A stretch of DNA of 14,641 bases from an uncultured Collinsella sp. (GCA_900549065.1 URNC01000035.1:1-14641), one strand, 5' to 3'; shown: positions 6,516 to 13,979, numbered from the stretch's first letter. The notes: a model not told the origin generated them from the sequence alone. Numbers and translations are program-made.

Positions 6516-7876
6516 TACAGGATAAATCGAAGGACGTCGGAACGAAGCATATAGACAAACAGCAGCGCAAAGAGCGCGATGCCCACATAGCTCACAATCG
6601 TCTGGACCTTGAGCGGAAGCTCGCGGCCAGCAATCTTTTGAATGATCTCGATGACCAGCTTGCCGCCATCGAGTGGTGGGATGGGCAGCAGGTTCATAAA
6701 GCCAAGCGAGAACGAAATGAGGGCGGCAAACGAAAGGAACGCGGCAGGGCCGGCAGCAGCAGCCTGTGAGGACATAACGCTAATGCCCACGATCGAAGAA
6801 GACTGATCGAGAATCTCCATCGTATGCTGCGGCTGGAGCAGGCGCATCACGCCCTCCGCTGTCTGCACGACATAGGAGAACGAAAGGCGAGCCGACGTGA
6901 TGGGGTCTAAACGAACCACCTGCGTAGAGGCATACACACCTAGGCGCTCGTCCTCTTTGAGCGCAACCGAGGTCGAATGCTGCTTGCCGTCGCGCTCATA
7001 CTCAATGGCGATATCGTCCTTACCGGCGGCCTTGCCGATGGCATCGTAAACGTCCATCCAGGTAGAGCACGATACTCCGTCAACCGAAAGGATCGCGTCG
7101 CCGCCCTCGATACCCGCCTTGGCGGCAATAGACCCCTCGTCAACCTGACCGATCACGTTGGTATCCATCGGCACGGTGACACCCGCAATAGAGTAGATAC
7201 TCATAAGCAGCAAAAAGCCCGTCAGGATATTGACAATAATGCCCGCGAGCAGCATAAAGGCGCGCTTGAGAAAACCCTGGCCCAGATAGGTATGCGAACG
7301 CTCTTGCGCAAGGAACTCGGCTTCGCCGCACGGCAGCTCCCACACATCGCCCTCGGTAGTCGCATGCTCTCGATCGAAACGGCGGCCGTCAAAGGTGGTG
7401 TAACCCGCCACGTCTCGCGGCAGCGTCTGATACTTGGTGGGATAGTAGCTCGGCGAGGGCTTCTCCCCTTCCTCATACCAAGGCGCGATAGAGCCCCAAC
7501 CCAAGAGCAAGGCGCATGCCTCGAGCACATCCTCCTCGGATAGCTCGAGCTCGGCGGCAAGGTCGGCAACGGTCACGCGACCATGACGATAGATAACCGC
7601 GAGCACGCGATCAGCGCACGAGACGTCGGTCGGATCCATACCGCAAATGGCAGCGTAGCCACCCAGCAGCAGCGGGGTCACGCCAAACTTGGTTCCAATG
7701 CGACGCGACGTGTAATGGATGTCAAAGCGGCACGGCAGGCCCAAAAAGAACTCGGTCACACGGACGCCGCAGGCACGCGCCGCCAAAAAGTGGCCGCCCT
7801 CGTGCAAAAACACGAGGACGGAAAGCATCAGCAGGCCCCAAAAGACCGATGAGAGAACGCTCAGAACAGTATCCAT
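6515..7876 (-). CDS. rseP: RseP-like site-2 membrane metalloprotease (M50) with a large inserted domain
   Basis: Site-2 proteases cut transmembrane segments of regulators such as anti-sigma factors. Numbering from ATG at 7876 (453 residues): TM1 at about 8-28 ends in the zinc motif HEGGH (25-29), TM2 is at about 202-230, a PDZ domain at about 235-310, TM3 at about 378-395 with the second zinc motif NLLPIPPLDGG (395-405), and a last TM at about 426-445. Residues about 82-200, between the membrane hairpin (LLLGGY) and TM2, form an insertion far longer than in typical RseP. Its first part (87-135) looks like a winged helix. By the known RseP topology this loop faces the cytoplasm. The start is uncertain: AAGGA at 7892-7896 is 15 nt from ATG 7876 but directly abuts an in-frame TTG at 7891. 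The gene lies 25 bases after dxr. The substrate is unknown. Confidence 0.9.
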   Translation of the reverse strand: MDTVLSVLSSVFWGLLMLSVLVFLHEGGHFLAARACGVRVTEFFLGLPCRFDIHYTSRRIGTKFGVTPLLLGGYAAICGMDPTDVSCADRVLAVIYRHGRVTVADLAAELELSEEDVLEACALLLGWGSIAPWYEEGEKPSPSYYPTKYQTLPRDVAGYTTFDGRRFDREHATTEGDVWELPCGEAEFLAQERSHTYLGQGFLKRAFMLLAGIIVNILTGFLLLMSIYSIAGVTVPMDTNVIGQVDEGSIAAKAGIEGGDAILSVDGVSCSTWMDVYDAIGKAAGKDDIAIEYERDGKQHSTSVALKEDERLGVYASTQVVRLDPITSARLSFSYVVQTAEGVMRLLQPQHTMEILDQSSSIVGISVMSSQAAAAGPAAFLSFAALISFSLGFMNLLPIPPLDGGKLVIEIIQKIAGRELPLKVQTIVSYVGIALFALLFVYMLRSDVLRFIL

Positions 7877-7901
7877 AAAACGAAAAAGCAATCCTTATGG
7901 G

Positions 7902-9089
7902 TTAGGAACGGGTTGCGGCGAGCACCTGCGCAGCCTTTTCACGCGCCCAAGCATCGATGTCGCGAAGCTGCTCAAACGACTCGACCGCCTGCATATCGTG
8001 GACATCCATGCAGGATTCCACAATGCGATCGATATCGGTAAAGCTGCAGCCATCGTGCAGGAAGGCATCGACGGCGACCTCGTTGGCGGCATTGAGCACG
8101 CACGGCATGGTGCCACCCGTCTTGCCGGCACGCTCGGCCAGTGCCAGACAGCGGAAGGTATCCATGTCGGCAGCATCAAACGTGAGCTGCCCCAGCTCGC
8201 GAAAATCGATACGAGGCGCCGGGGTATCCCAACGCTCGGGATACGAGAACGCGAACTGGATGGGAATACGCATGTCGGAAGCACCGAGATGCGCCATCAC
8301 AGAGCCGTCGGTAAACTCGACCATAGAGTGAATCTTGGATTGACGCTGCACGACCACGTTAATGAAATCGAGGTCGCAGTTAAACAGATGCATGGCCTCA
8401 ATGCGCTCCAGGCCCTTGTTCATGAGGGTGGCGGAGTCGATGGTGATCTTGGCACCCATGGCCCACGTGGGATGTGCGAGGGCATCGGCACGCGTCACGC
8501 GATTGAGCTCGTCGCGGGTGCGGCCAAAGAACGGACCGCCCGAGCAGGTGAGCCAAATACAATGAGCCTCGCGTGGGTTCTCCCCCAGATAGCACTGGTA
8601 GATGGCGGAGTGCTCAGAGTCGACTGGAATAAGCTGGCCCGGTTGCGCCAACGGCATAAGCAAGTCACCGCCGACGACGAGGGACTCCTTGTTGGCAAGG
8701 GCAAGACGCTTATTCGAGGTCAAGGCCGCATGGCTCGCCTCGAGACCGGCGGCGCCCACTATAGCGACGAGCACGCAGTCGACATCGTCGCGACGCGCGA
8801 GCTCGCAAACCGCCTGCGCGCCAACGCCGAGCTTCGTTCCCTCGGGCAACTCCTGCAGCACGGCGTCATCGCCATGAGCGACATCGGCCACGGCAACCGC
8901 CGGAACCGAGAACTCGCGGGCAGCGGCAACGAGCTCGGAGGTACTGGAGTTAACGGACAGCGCCGTCACCTGCAGGCGATCGGCATGCTGGCGGCACACA
9001 TCGAGCGCCTGGGTGCCGATAGAGCCCGTACAACCCAGGATGGCAACACGGAGACGTCCATCGGGGCCATACGTCGTCTGGAAGGACAT
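7902..9089 (-). CDS. dxr: 1-deoxy-D-xylulose 5-phosphate reductoisomerase
   Basis: Dxr performs the committed MEP-pathway step, DXP to MEP with NADPH and a divalent metal; it is the target of fosmidomycin. The 395 residues are normal for the family. The NADPH loop GCTGSIG is at 19-25 and NKES at 133-136. Metal ligands are Asp157 and Glu159 (VDSEHSAI) and Glu228 (NKGLE). The substrate-binding GGPFF is at 184-188, and HPTWAMGAKITIDSATLMNK covers 206-225. One oddity is that the usual HPQS motif (HKES in Bacillus) reads QRQS at 248-251, while the following His254, equivalent to E. coli His257, is kept. The ATG at 9089 overlaps the cdsA stop by one base (TAATG), with GGAGG 9 nt upstream inside cdsA, so translation is probably coupled. 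Confidence 0.97.
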   Translation of the reverse strand: MSFQTTYGPDGRLRVAILGCTGSIGTQALDVCRQHADRLQVTALSVNSSTSELVAAAREFSVPAVAVADVAHGDDAVLQELPEGTKLGVGAQAVCELARRDDVDCVLVAIVGAAGLEASHAALTSNKRLALANKESLVVGGDLLMPLAQPGQLIPVDSEHSAIYQCYLGENPREAHCIWLTCSGGPFFGRTRDELNRVTRADALAHPTWAMGAKITIDSATLMNKGLERIEAMHLFNCDLDFINVVVQRQSKIHSMVEFTDGSVMAHLGASDMRIPIQFAFSYPERWDTPAPRIDFRELGQLTFDAADMDTFRCLALAERAGKTGGTMPCVLNAANEVAVDAFLHDGCSFTDIDRIVESCMDVHDMQAVESFEQLRDIDAWAREKAAQVLAATRS

Positions 9090-9988
9090 TACAGCACGCC
9101 TCCGATCATCAAAAGCAGCTGCGCGGTAATGCAGCCAAAGATAAGCGAATCGCTACGGTCGAGCATGCCGCCATGGCCCGGGATAAGGTTGCCGGAATCT
9201 TTGACGCCCACACCGCGCTTGATGCGCGACTCGATAAGGTCGCCGATAACGCCCAGAATGGACACGACCACGCCGCACAGCAGCGCATAGGGCAGGCTGA
9301 GCTTGAAGAAATGCGTCGCCCACAGGATGAGCCAAATCAAAACCGAGCCCAGGATGCCGCCAACAAACCCCTCCCAGCTCTTTTTGGGAGAGATCTTGGG
9401 AACCATCTTGTGTTTGCCGATACGGCTACCCACGATATAGGCAAACGAATCGGAGACCCAGAGAGACGCGCAAACACCCACCGAAAGCAGGGCGCCGGCA
9501 AAACCGGGCACGGCATCGCGCAGCAGCACGATAGCCGACAGCATAAAACCGGTGTAGATGGGACCCATGAGTGTCACGGCAACATCGGATATGCGGGTAC
9601 GCGGCGACCAGACATACCAAATGCCCACAGCGAGCATCAGGGCAAAAAGCAGGGCATTCAGCAGCATCGAATCGCCCAACGCCGACAGCGGAAAGAGCAC
9701 GGCGGCAGCGATACCCATGCGCTCGTTAGCCATCTTGCCATCGAGCCTTGTCATACGGAAAAACTCATAGCAGCACAGACCGCTCATGACGGAAACAAAG
9801 ATGGCCGTGGGCACGATACCCAAAACCAGGCACAGGATAAAGACAACGGCGTAGACGATACCGGCGGCGGCACGGGTAATAAAGCCCGCCAGCCACGAAC
9901 CGGAACCGCTCTTCGCTGCAGGCGCTCCCGCAGTGGCAGCTTTACGCGCAGGCGTCTTGGGAGCAGATGCCTTGGGACGATCGGACAC
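9089..9988 (-). CDS. cdsA: Phosphatidate cytidylyltransferase (CDP-diacylglycerol synthase)
   Basis: CdsA makes CDP-diacylglycerol from phosphatidic acid and CTP, the branch point for membrane phospholipids. The 299-residue protein is a polytopic membrane protein with hydrophobic segments from about 40 to 295. The family signature sits at 254-280: SRIKRGVGVKDSGN, then PGHGGMLDRSD. SPKKSWEG at 200-207 is another conserved block. The first 30 or so residues are a hydrophilic Ala/Lys/Pro-rich tail before the first membrane segment, longer than in many homologues and probably cytoplasmic. The start is GTG at 9988, 2 bases after the uppS stop, with GGAGG at 9996-10000 and 7-nt spacing. The stop overlaps the dxr start by one base. 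Location between uppS and dxr is typical of envelope-lipid clusters. Confidence 0.96.
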   Translation of the reverse strand: MSDRPKASAPKTPARKAATAGAPAAKSGSGSWLAGFITRAAAGIVYAVVFILCLVLGIVPTAIFVSVMSGLCCYEFFRMTRLDGKMANERMGIAAAVLFPLSALGDSMLLNALLFALMLAVGIWYVWSPRTRISDVAVTLMGPIYTGFMLSAIVLLRDAVPGFAGALLSVGVCASLWVSDSFAYIVGSRIGKHKMVPKISPKKSWEGFVGGILGSVLIWLILWATHFFKLSLPYALLCGVVVSILGVIGDLIESRIKRGVGVKDSGNLIPGHGGMLDRSDSLIFGCITAQLLLMIGGVL

Positions 9989-9990
9989 GA

Positions 9991-10785
9991 TTAAGCCTCC
10001 TCGGTCTTGCTCAGTCCACCAAACCTACGGTCACGGACCTGATAGGCCAAAATGGCGTCGACAAGGCCCCAACGATCAAAGTCGGGCCAATAGGTATCGG
10101 TGACGTAGAACTCGGAATAAGCTACCTGCCACAGCAGATAGTTCGAAAGGCGCAGCTCACCAGAGGTGCGAATCACAAGCTCAGGATCGGGAAGACCGGC
10201 GGTATAGAGGTGGGAAGCCACCATGTCGTCATCAATTGCGGCAGGATCGATCTTACCGGCGGCAACGTCGAGTGCGATCTGACGGACAGCGCGGGTAATC
10301 TCGGCACGCGCGCCGTAGTTGACGGCAAGCGCCAGCGTCATACCGGTGTGATCGGCGCACTCGGCAAGACCGCGTTCAAAAACGTCGCGGGTCTTCTTGG
10401 GCAGCGCGGAAATATCACCCAAAAAGACAACGCGCACGTTTTCGCGCTTCAGAAGCGGCAACTCGTCGATGAACGTCTTGGCAAACAGGTGCATCAAGAC
10501 GTTGACCTCATGCTGCGGGCGGTTCCAGTTTTCGGTAGAAAACGCATAGGCCGAAAGCACGTCGACGCCCAGGCGCACGCAGGCGGTAATGATCTCGCGC
10601 AGCGAGACGATACCCGCCTTGTGGCCCTCAGTGCGTGCAAGACCGCGCGACGTGGCCCAACGACCGTTGCCGTCCATGATGCACGAGATATGGTGCGGAA
10701 TGTTATTGAGGTCAAGGTCGGAAAAACCGACGCCCGCAGGGGCGTCGGCAAAGTACTCGACCAGTTTATGCTCGTCGTATTGCAC
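9991..10785 (-). CDS. uppS: Isoprenyl transferase, undecaprenyl diphosphate synthase family
   Basis: This cis-prenyltransferase elongates farnesyl diphosphate with IPP to the long-chain carrier lipid used for peptidoglycan and other surface polymers. The 264 residues include the conserved MDGNGRW at 37-43 with catalytic Asp38, FSTENW at 82-87, and the IPP-binding RTSGELRLSN at 206-215 followed by LLWQ. It is cytoplasmic or peripheral to the membrane. About 28 residues precede the conserved core, which is within the family's range. The start is GTG at 10785, one base after the frr stop (TAAGGTG), with GGAG 7 nt upstream at 10793-10796. Product chain length (C55 or other) cannot be read from the sequence. 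The gene uses the isoprenoid units that dxr and ispG downstream help to make. Confidence 0.95.
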   Translation of the reverse strand: MQYDEHKLVEYFADAPAGVGFSDLDLNNIPHHISCIMDGNGRWATSRGLARTEGHKAGIVSLREIITACVRLGVDVLSAYAFSTENWNRPQHEVNVLMHLFAKTFIDELPLLKRENVRVVFLGDISALPKKTRDVFERGLAECADHTGMTLALAVNYGARAEITRAVRQIALDVAAGKIDPAAIDDDMVASHLYTAGLPDPELVIRTSGELRLSNYLLWQVAYSEFYVTDTYWPDFDRWGLVDAILAYQVRDRRFGGLSKTEEA

Positions 10786-10786
10786 C

Positions 10787-11323
10787 TTAGATCTCCATGA
10801 CCTCGGCTTCTTTTTCCTTCAGAAGCTCCTCGACCTTGGCGACATACTCATCGGTGTGCTTCTGGACCTTGGCCTGCTCGCGACGGACATCGTCCTCGGT
10901 GAGCTCCTCATCGCGCTCGAGCTTGTTGTTGAAGTCGCGACGGATGTTACGGATAGACACCTTGGCCTGCTCGGCGTACTCGCGGCACTCCTTGACGAGC
11001 TCGCGACGGCGCTCCTCGGTGGGAGCCGGGAACGGAAGACGAACGACGGTGCCATCGGAGTTGGGGGTAATACCCAGATCGGAAGCGCCGATGGCCTTGA
11101 CGATAGCATTGATGAGTGCCTTGTCCCACGGCTCGATGAGCAGCATGTGGGCCTCGGGGGTCTTGACGGCGGCAACCTGCGTGACCGGCGTGGGAACACC
11201 GTAATAATCGACGGTGATGTCGGACAGAATGTTGGCATTGGCGCGGCCGGTACGGACCTTGGAGAAGTTATGCTTGAGGGACTCGAGCGACTTGTCCATA
11301 TGGGCGGTGATGTTCTCTGCCAT
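10787..11323 (-). CDS. frr: Ribosome recycling factor
   Basis: RRF acts with EF-G to split post-termination ribosomes in the cytoplasm. The 178 residues compare with 185 in E. coli; by eye the difference is about four residues at the N-terminus and about three near residue 134, both common variations. Conserved blocks are SKVRTGRA at about 21-28, DYYGVPTPV at about 39-47 and the helical stretch with LTEDDVRR at about 145-152, and the charged C-terminal helix ends in EAEVMEI. The ATG at 11323 lies 2 bases after the pyrH stop, with a perfect AGGAGG at 11331-11336 and 7-nt spacing. The pyrH-frr pairing is conserved across bacteria. Confidence 0.97.
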   Translation of the reverse strand: MAENITAHMDKSLESLKHNFSKVRTGRANANILSDITVDYYGVPTPVTQVAAVKTPEAHMLLIEPWDKALINAIVKAIGASDLGITPNSDGTVVRLPFPAPTEERRRELVKECREYAEQAKVSIRNIRRDFNNKLERDEELTEDDVRREQAKVQKHTDEYVAKVEELLKEKEAEVMEI

Positions 11324-11325
11324 GC

Positions 11326-12048
11326 TTAATCCTCCTGATAGACGAGCGTGCCGACGGGCTCACCCGCGAGCGCACGCTTGACGGTGTCCTCGCCATCGAT
11401 GTTGAGGACCAAAATCGGCATACGGTTATCCTGGCACAGTGCCGTAGCCGTGGAATCCATAACCTGCAGACCGCGGACGAGAACCTCGTGATAGGTAATC
11501 TTGTCAAAACGGACGGCATCGACGCACTTGACGGGATCCTTGTCGTAGATGCCGTCAACCTTGGTGGCTTTAATCAGAATCTCGGCGCCGATCTCGCACG
11601 CACGAAGAGCCGCGGCGGTGTCGGTCGTAAAGTACGGATTGCCCGAACCGGCGGCAAAAATAACAACGTTGCCCTTGGAAAGGTGGTTGATGGCGCGACG
11701 GCGAATATAGGGCTCGCAGATCTCGTTCATCTGGATAGCGCTCATAACGCGGCAGGGAACATCGTTGTGCTCGAAGGCATCCTGCAGGGCGAGCGCGTTC
11801 ATAACGGTTGCCAGCATGCCCATGTAGTCGGCCTGAGCACGCTCCATGCCACCGGCAGCGCCGGCCATGCCGCGGAAAATATTACCGCCGCCGACAACGA
11901 CGCCGACCTCATGGCCAACGGCGAGCAGCTCCTTGACCTGCTTGGCAAGATGGTCGGTAACCTTGGGGTCGATGCCATATTGGCCGTCGCCCATCAGTGC
12001 TTCGCCGGAAAGCTTAAGAAGCACGCGTTTATATCGGATGTCGGACAA
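11326..12048 (-). CDS. pyrH: UMP kinase
   Basis: PyrH phosphorylates UMP to UDP with ATP in pyrimidine nucleotide synthesis; bacterial enzymes are cytoplasmic hexamers of the amino-acid-kinase fold. The 240 residues are the standard length. Visible motifs are KLSGEAL at 12-18, GGGNIFRG at 53-60, [15 protein letters not shown] at 136-150 and [10 protein letters not shown] at 163-172. The start is TTG at 12048, with a perfect AGGAGG at 12055-12060 and 6-nt spacing; no ATG or GTG is available before the conserved core. It is the first gene of the tightly packed run ending at proS and is separated from tsf by 117 bases containing the tsf terminator. A new promoter must lie there, or transcripts read through; I saw no convincing -35/-10 pair. 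Confidence 0.97.
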   Translation of the reverse strand: MSDIRYKRVLLKLSGEALMGDGQYGIDPKVTDHLAKQVKELLAVGHEVGVVVGGGNIFRGMAGAAGGMERAQADYMGMLATVMNALALQDAFEHNDVPCRVMSAIQMNEICEPYIRRRAINHLSKGNVVIFAAGSGNPYFTTDTAAALRACEIGAEILIKATKVDGIYDKDPVKCVDAVRFDKITYHEVLVRGLQVMDSTATALCQDNRMPILVLNIDGEDTVKRALAGEPVGTLVYQED

Positions 12049-12054
12049 AGCGAT

Positions 12055-12060
12055 CCTCCT
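12055..12060 (-). promoter_or_regulatory. Ribosome binding site that sets the pyrH TTG start
   Basis: A full AGGAGG on the minus strand, 6 nt before TTG at 12048. A consensus site paired with a weak start codon supports this unusual start. Confidence 0.85.
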
Positions 12061-12107
12061 TTAATTAGACTCTCAATATGATATCAAAGGCTCTGATAAG
12101 AGCCATG

Positions 12108-12142
12108 AAAAAGCAGGCTGTGAGTAAAACCCACAGCCTGCT
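12108..12142 (-). terminator. Intrinsic terminator after tsf
   Basis: AGCAGGCTGTG (12112-12122) and CACAGCCTGCT (12132-12142) form a perfect 11-bp stem with a 9-nt loop. On the minus strand the stem runs into five T residues. It begins 23 bases beyond the tsf stop and separates the rpsB-tsf unit from pyrH. Confidence 0.93.
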
Positions 12143-12165
12143 CATTACCAGCTACAAGAGTTTAT

Positions 12166-13035
12166 TTATTCGCCACGGACCAGACGGTCAAAGGCAACGA
12201 CGGTAATGGTGTCGCCGAGCTCCTTGGAGACCTGCTCAGCGTACTTCTTGATGGTAAGGGAGCTGTCCTTGATGAACTCCTGCTCGGTGAGCACGGACTG
12301 CTTGTAGAACTTCTCCAGACGGCCGACAGCCATCTTCTCCTGAATAGCCTCGGGCTTGCCGGACTCGGCAGCCTGGGCCATGTAGATCTGCTTCTCGTGC
12401 TCGACGGTCTCGGCCGGAACCTGATCGCGGGTAGCGCAGATCGGGGCGACGGCGGCAACCTGAAGGGCAACGTCGTGAGCGAAGGTCTTGAAAGACTCAG
12501 CCTGAGCGGTCTCGGCCTTCTCGAAGGCGAACTCGACGAGGACGCCGATCTTACCACCCATGTGGATGTAAGAAGCGAGCGCGCCGTTCTCGGCCTTGCG
12601 GGCAGCGAAGCGGGAGATCTTCATGTTCTCGCCCATGATGTGAATCATCTCGGTGAGCTCGGAGGAAACGGTCTCCTCGCCCATCGGCTTCTCGAGCAGA
12701 GCGTCGACGTCAGCAGGCTCGGTGGTAGCGACAACCTCAGCGACCTTGGAAGCAAAGCCAGTGAACTTGGCGTTGGAGCCAACGAAGTCGGTCTCGCAGG
12801 AGAGCTCGAGCAGAGCGCCGGTCTTGCCATCCTCGGAGACGAACGCGGCGACTGCGCCCTCGTTGGTCTCACGGCCAGCCTTCTTGGCAGCCTTGGCAAG
12901 GCCGTTCTTACGCAGAACGTCGACAGCGGCGTCCATGTCGCCGTCAGCCTCGACGAGAGCCTTCTTGCACTCCATCATCGGGGAGTCGGTCATCTCGCGG
13001 AGCTGCTTGACCATAGCGGCGGTAATCTGGGCCAT
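12166..13035 (-). CDS. tsf: Translation elongation factor Ts
   Basis: EF-Ts is the guanine-nucleotide exchange factor that recycles EF-Tu-GDP in the cytoplasm. From the ATG at 13035 it has 289 residues, normal for the long form. The N-terminal UBA-like domain (about 3-40) includes LREMTDSPMMECKKAL. The signature TDFV at 82-85 (SCETDFVGSN) contacts EF-Tu. The dimerisation and C-terminal region ends in VVAFDRLVRGE. An in-frame TTG 15 bases upstream is rejected, because AAAGGA at 13042-13047 lies 6 nt before the ATG and inside that extension. It follows rpsB by 45 bases, the near-universal pairing, and is followed by a strong terminator. Confidence 0.98.
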   Translation of the reverse strand: MAQITAAMVKQLREMTDSPMMECKKALVEADGDMDAAVDVLRKNGLAKAAKKAGRETNEGAVAAFVSEDGKTGALLELSCETDFVGSNAKFTGFASKVAEVVATTEPADVDALLEKPMGEETVSSELTEMIHIMGENMKISRFAARKAENGALASYIHMGGKIGVLVEFAFEKAETAQAESFKTFAHDVALQVAAVAPICATRDQVPAETVEHEKQIYMAQAAESGKPEAIQEKMAVGRLEKFYKQSVLTEQEFIKDSSLTIKKYAEQVSKELGDTITVVAFDRLVRGE

Positions 13036-13080
13036 TGTGGTTCCTTTCAAAGAGATGAAAAAGAATTAACTAAGACTGAT

Positions 13081-13809
13081 TTACTCGGCCTTGGGCTCAG
13101 CGGCCATCTCGGCCTCGGAGACCTGCTCCTTGCCGGAGCCAGCGAGGCAGGCGTCAGCCATGAGCTCGCACATAAGGGTGACAGCGGAGATAGCGTCATC
13201 GTTGCAGGGGATGCCGTACTCGACCTCGTCGGGATCGGAGTTGGTGTCGATCAGGGCGACGACGGGGATGTTCAGGCGCTGGGCCTCCTTGATGGCGTTC
13301 TCCTCGCGCTTGGTGTCGATGACGAAGAGAGCCTGGGGCAGACCCTTCATGTCGCGGGCGCCACCGAGGTTGGTCTGGAGCTTAGTGAGCTCCTTGCCGA
13401 GAACAGCCTGCTCCTTCTTGGGCAGAACAGCCATGCGGCCGTCCTCGACCATGGCCTCGAGCTCCTCCATGCGGTTGATGCGGGAGCGGATGGTGACGAA
13501 GTTGGTCAGCATACCGCCGAGCCAACGCTGGTTGATGTAAGGCATGTTGGCGCGCTCAGCAGCGTTCTTGACGGCCTCCTGAGCCTGCTTCTTGGTGCCG
13601 ACGAACAGCACGTTGCCACCCTTGGCGACGTTCTTGACGAAGGTGTAGGCCTGGTCGGCGTCGAGGATGGTCTGCTTGAGGTCGAGGATGTAGATGCCGT
13701 TGCGCTCACCGAAGATGAACGGCTTCATCTTGGGGTTCCAGCGACGGGTCTGGTGACCGAAGTGGCAGCCGGCCTCGAGCAGGGTGCGGATATTAATCTT
13801 GGTAGCCAT
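13081..13809 (-). CDS. rpsB: 30S ribosomal protein S2
   Basis: S2 binds late in 30S assembly near the head-body junction, and bS1 docks on it in many bacteria. The 242 residues match the family. Conserved blocks are [19 protein letters not shown] at 10-28, FVGTKKQAQ at 69-77, [11 protein letters not shown] at 93-103 and [20 protein letters not shown] at 187-206. The C-terminal 20 or so residues are acidic and Ala-rich. The ATG at 13809 has AGGAGG at 13816-13821 with 6-nt spacing. The gene is served by the promoter at 13951-13979 and has an untranslated leader of about 135 nt that can form hairpins. Confidence 0.98.
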   Translation of the reverse strand: MATKINIRTLLEAGCHFGHQTRRWNPKMKPFIFGERNGIYILDLKQTILDADQAYTFVKNVAKGGNVLFVGTKKQAQEAVKNAAERANMPYINQRWLGGMLTNFVTIRSRINRMEELEAMVEDGRMAVLPKKEQAVLGKELTKLQTNLGGARDMKGLPQALFVIDTKREENAIKEAQRLNIPVVALIDTNSDPDEVEYGIPCNDDAISAVTLMCELMADACLAGSGKEQVSEAEMAAEPKAE

Positions 13810-13944
13810 GTTAAACCTCCTGTGGTTTGCCTCCGCGCGGGGTCATCCTCCAAAACCAACCCGGACATGTGCTACCAAAGCCCGGGCACCACGGTATGAA
13901 GTAGCCGCGCGTGCGTGATAAAAACATGTTGCCGTGAAGCAACC
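13810..13944 (-). promoter_or_regulatory. rpsB 5' leader with potential RNA structure
   Basis: The leader runs from the predicted start site near 13944 to the rpsB start codon. Minus-strand RNA can form GUUGC/GCAAC (13939-13943 with 13928-13932) at its very 5' end, followed three bases later by U5. Further on, a 7-bp all-GC helix (13905-13911 with 13834-13840) can enclose CCCGG/CCGGG (13882-13886 with 13860-13864). Ribosomal protein leaders often mediate autoregulation, and S2 does so in gammaproteobacteria. A regulatory role here is inference. Confidence 0.4.
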
Positions 13945-13950
13945 CGATGA

Positions 13951-13979
13951 ATGATAGCAGGAATACATCTTCCTGCCAA
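13951..13979 (-). promoter_or_regulatory. Housekeeping sigma promoter of rpsB-tsf
   Basis: On the minus strand, -35 TTGGCA (13974-13979) and -10 TATCAT (13951-13956) each match the consensus at five of six positions. The spacer is exactly 17 bases, and TGC before the -10 gives an extended -10 element. The start site would be near 13944. It sits between the xerC-like stop and rpsB, so rpsB does not depend on upstream read-through. Confidence 0.85.

Noticed and set aside
5419..6588. Longer ispG starting at an ATG at 6588
   Set aside because: It would overlap rseP by 74 bases and add 29 residues unlike the family, while TTG at 6501 has a well-spaced ribosome binding site and puts the cluster cysteines at the expected positions.
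7719..9290. A 523-codon open frame on the plus strand over rseP and dxr
   Set aside because: It crosses two well-supported minus-strand genes, the product has no family motif and is rich in Arg and His, and it is explained by GC-rich codon use on the other strand.
12049..12107. A possible promoter for pyrH (TTGATA and TAATTA on the minus strand) and a small GGCTCT/AGAGCC hairpin at 12089-12104
   Set aside because: The two boxes are only 14 bases apart, and transcription would start inside the ribosome binding site. The hairpin is only 6 bp. A promoter is expected here because of the tsf terminator, but I could not place one with confidence.
12397..13899. A 500-codon open frame on the plus strand over tsf and rpsB
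   Set aside because: It is antisense to two universal genes with clear motifs, and its L/G/D/V-rich low-complexity product is typical of a shadow frame.
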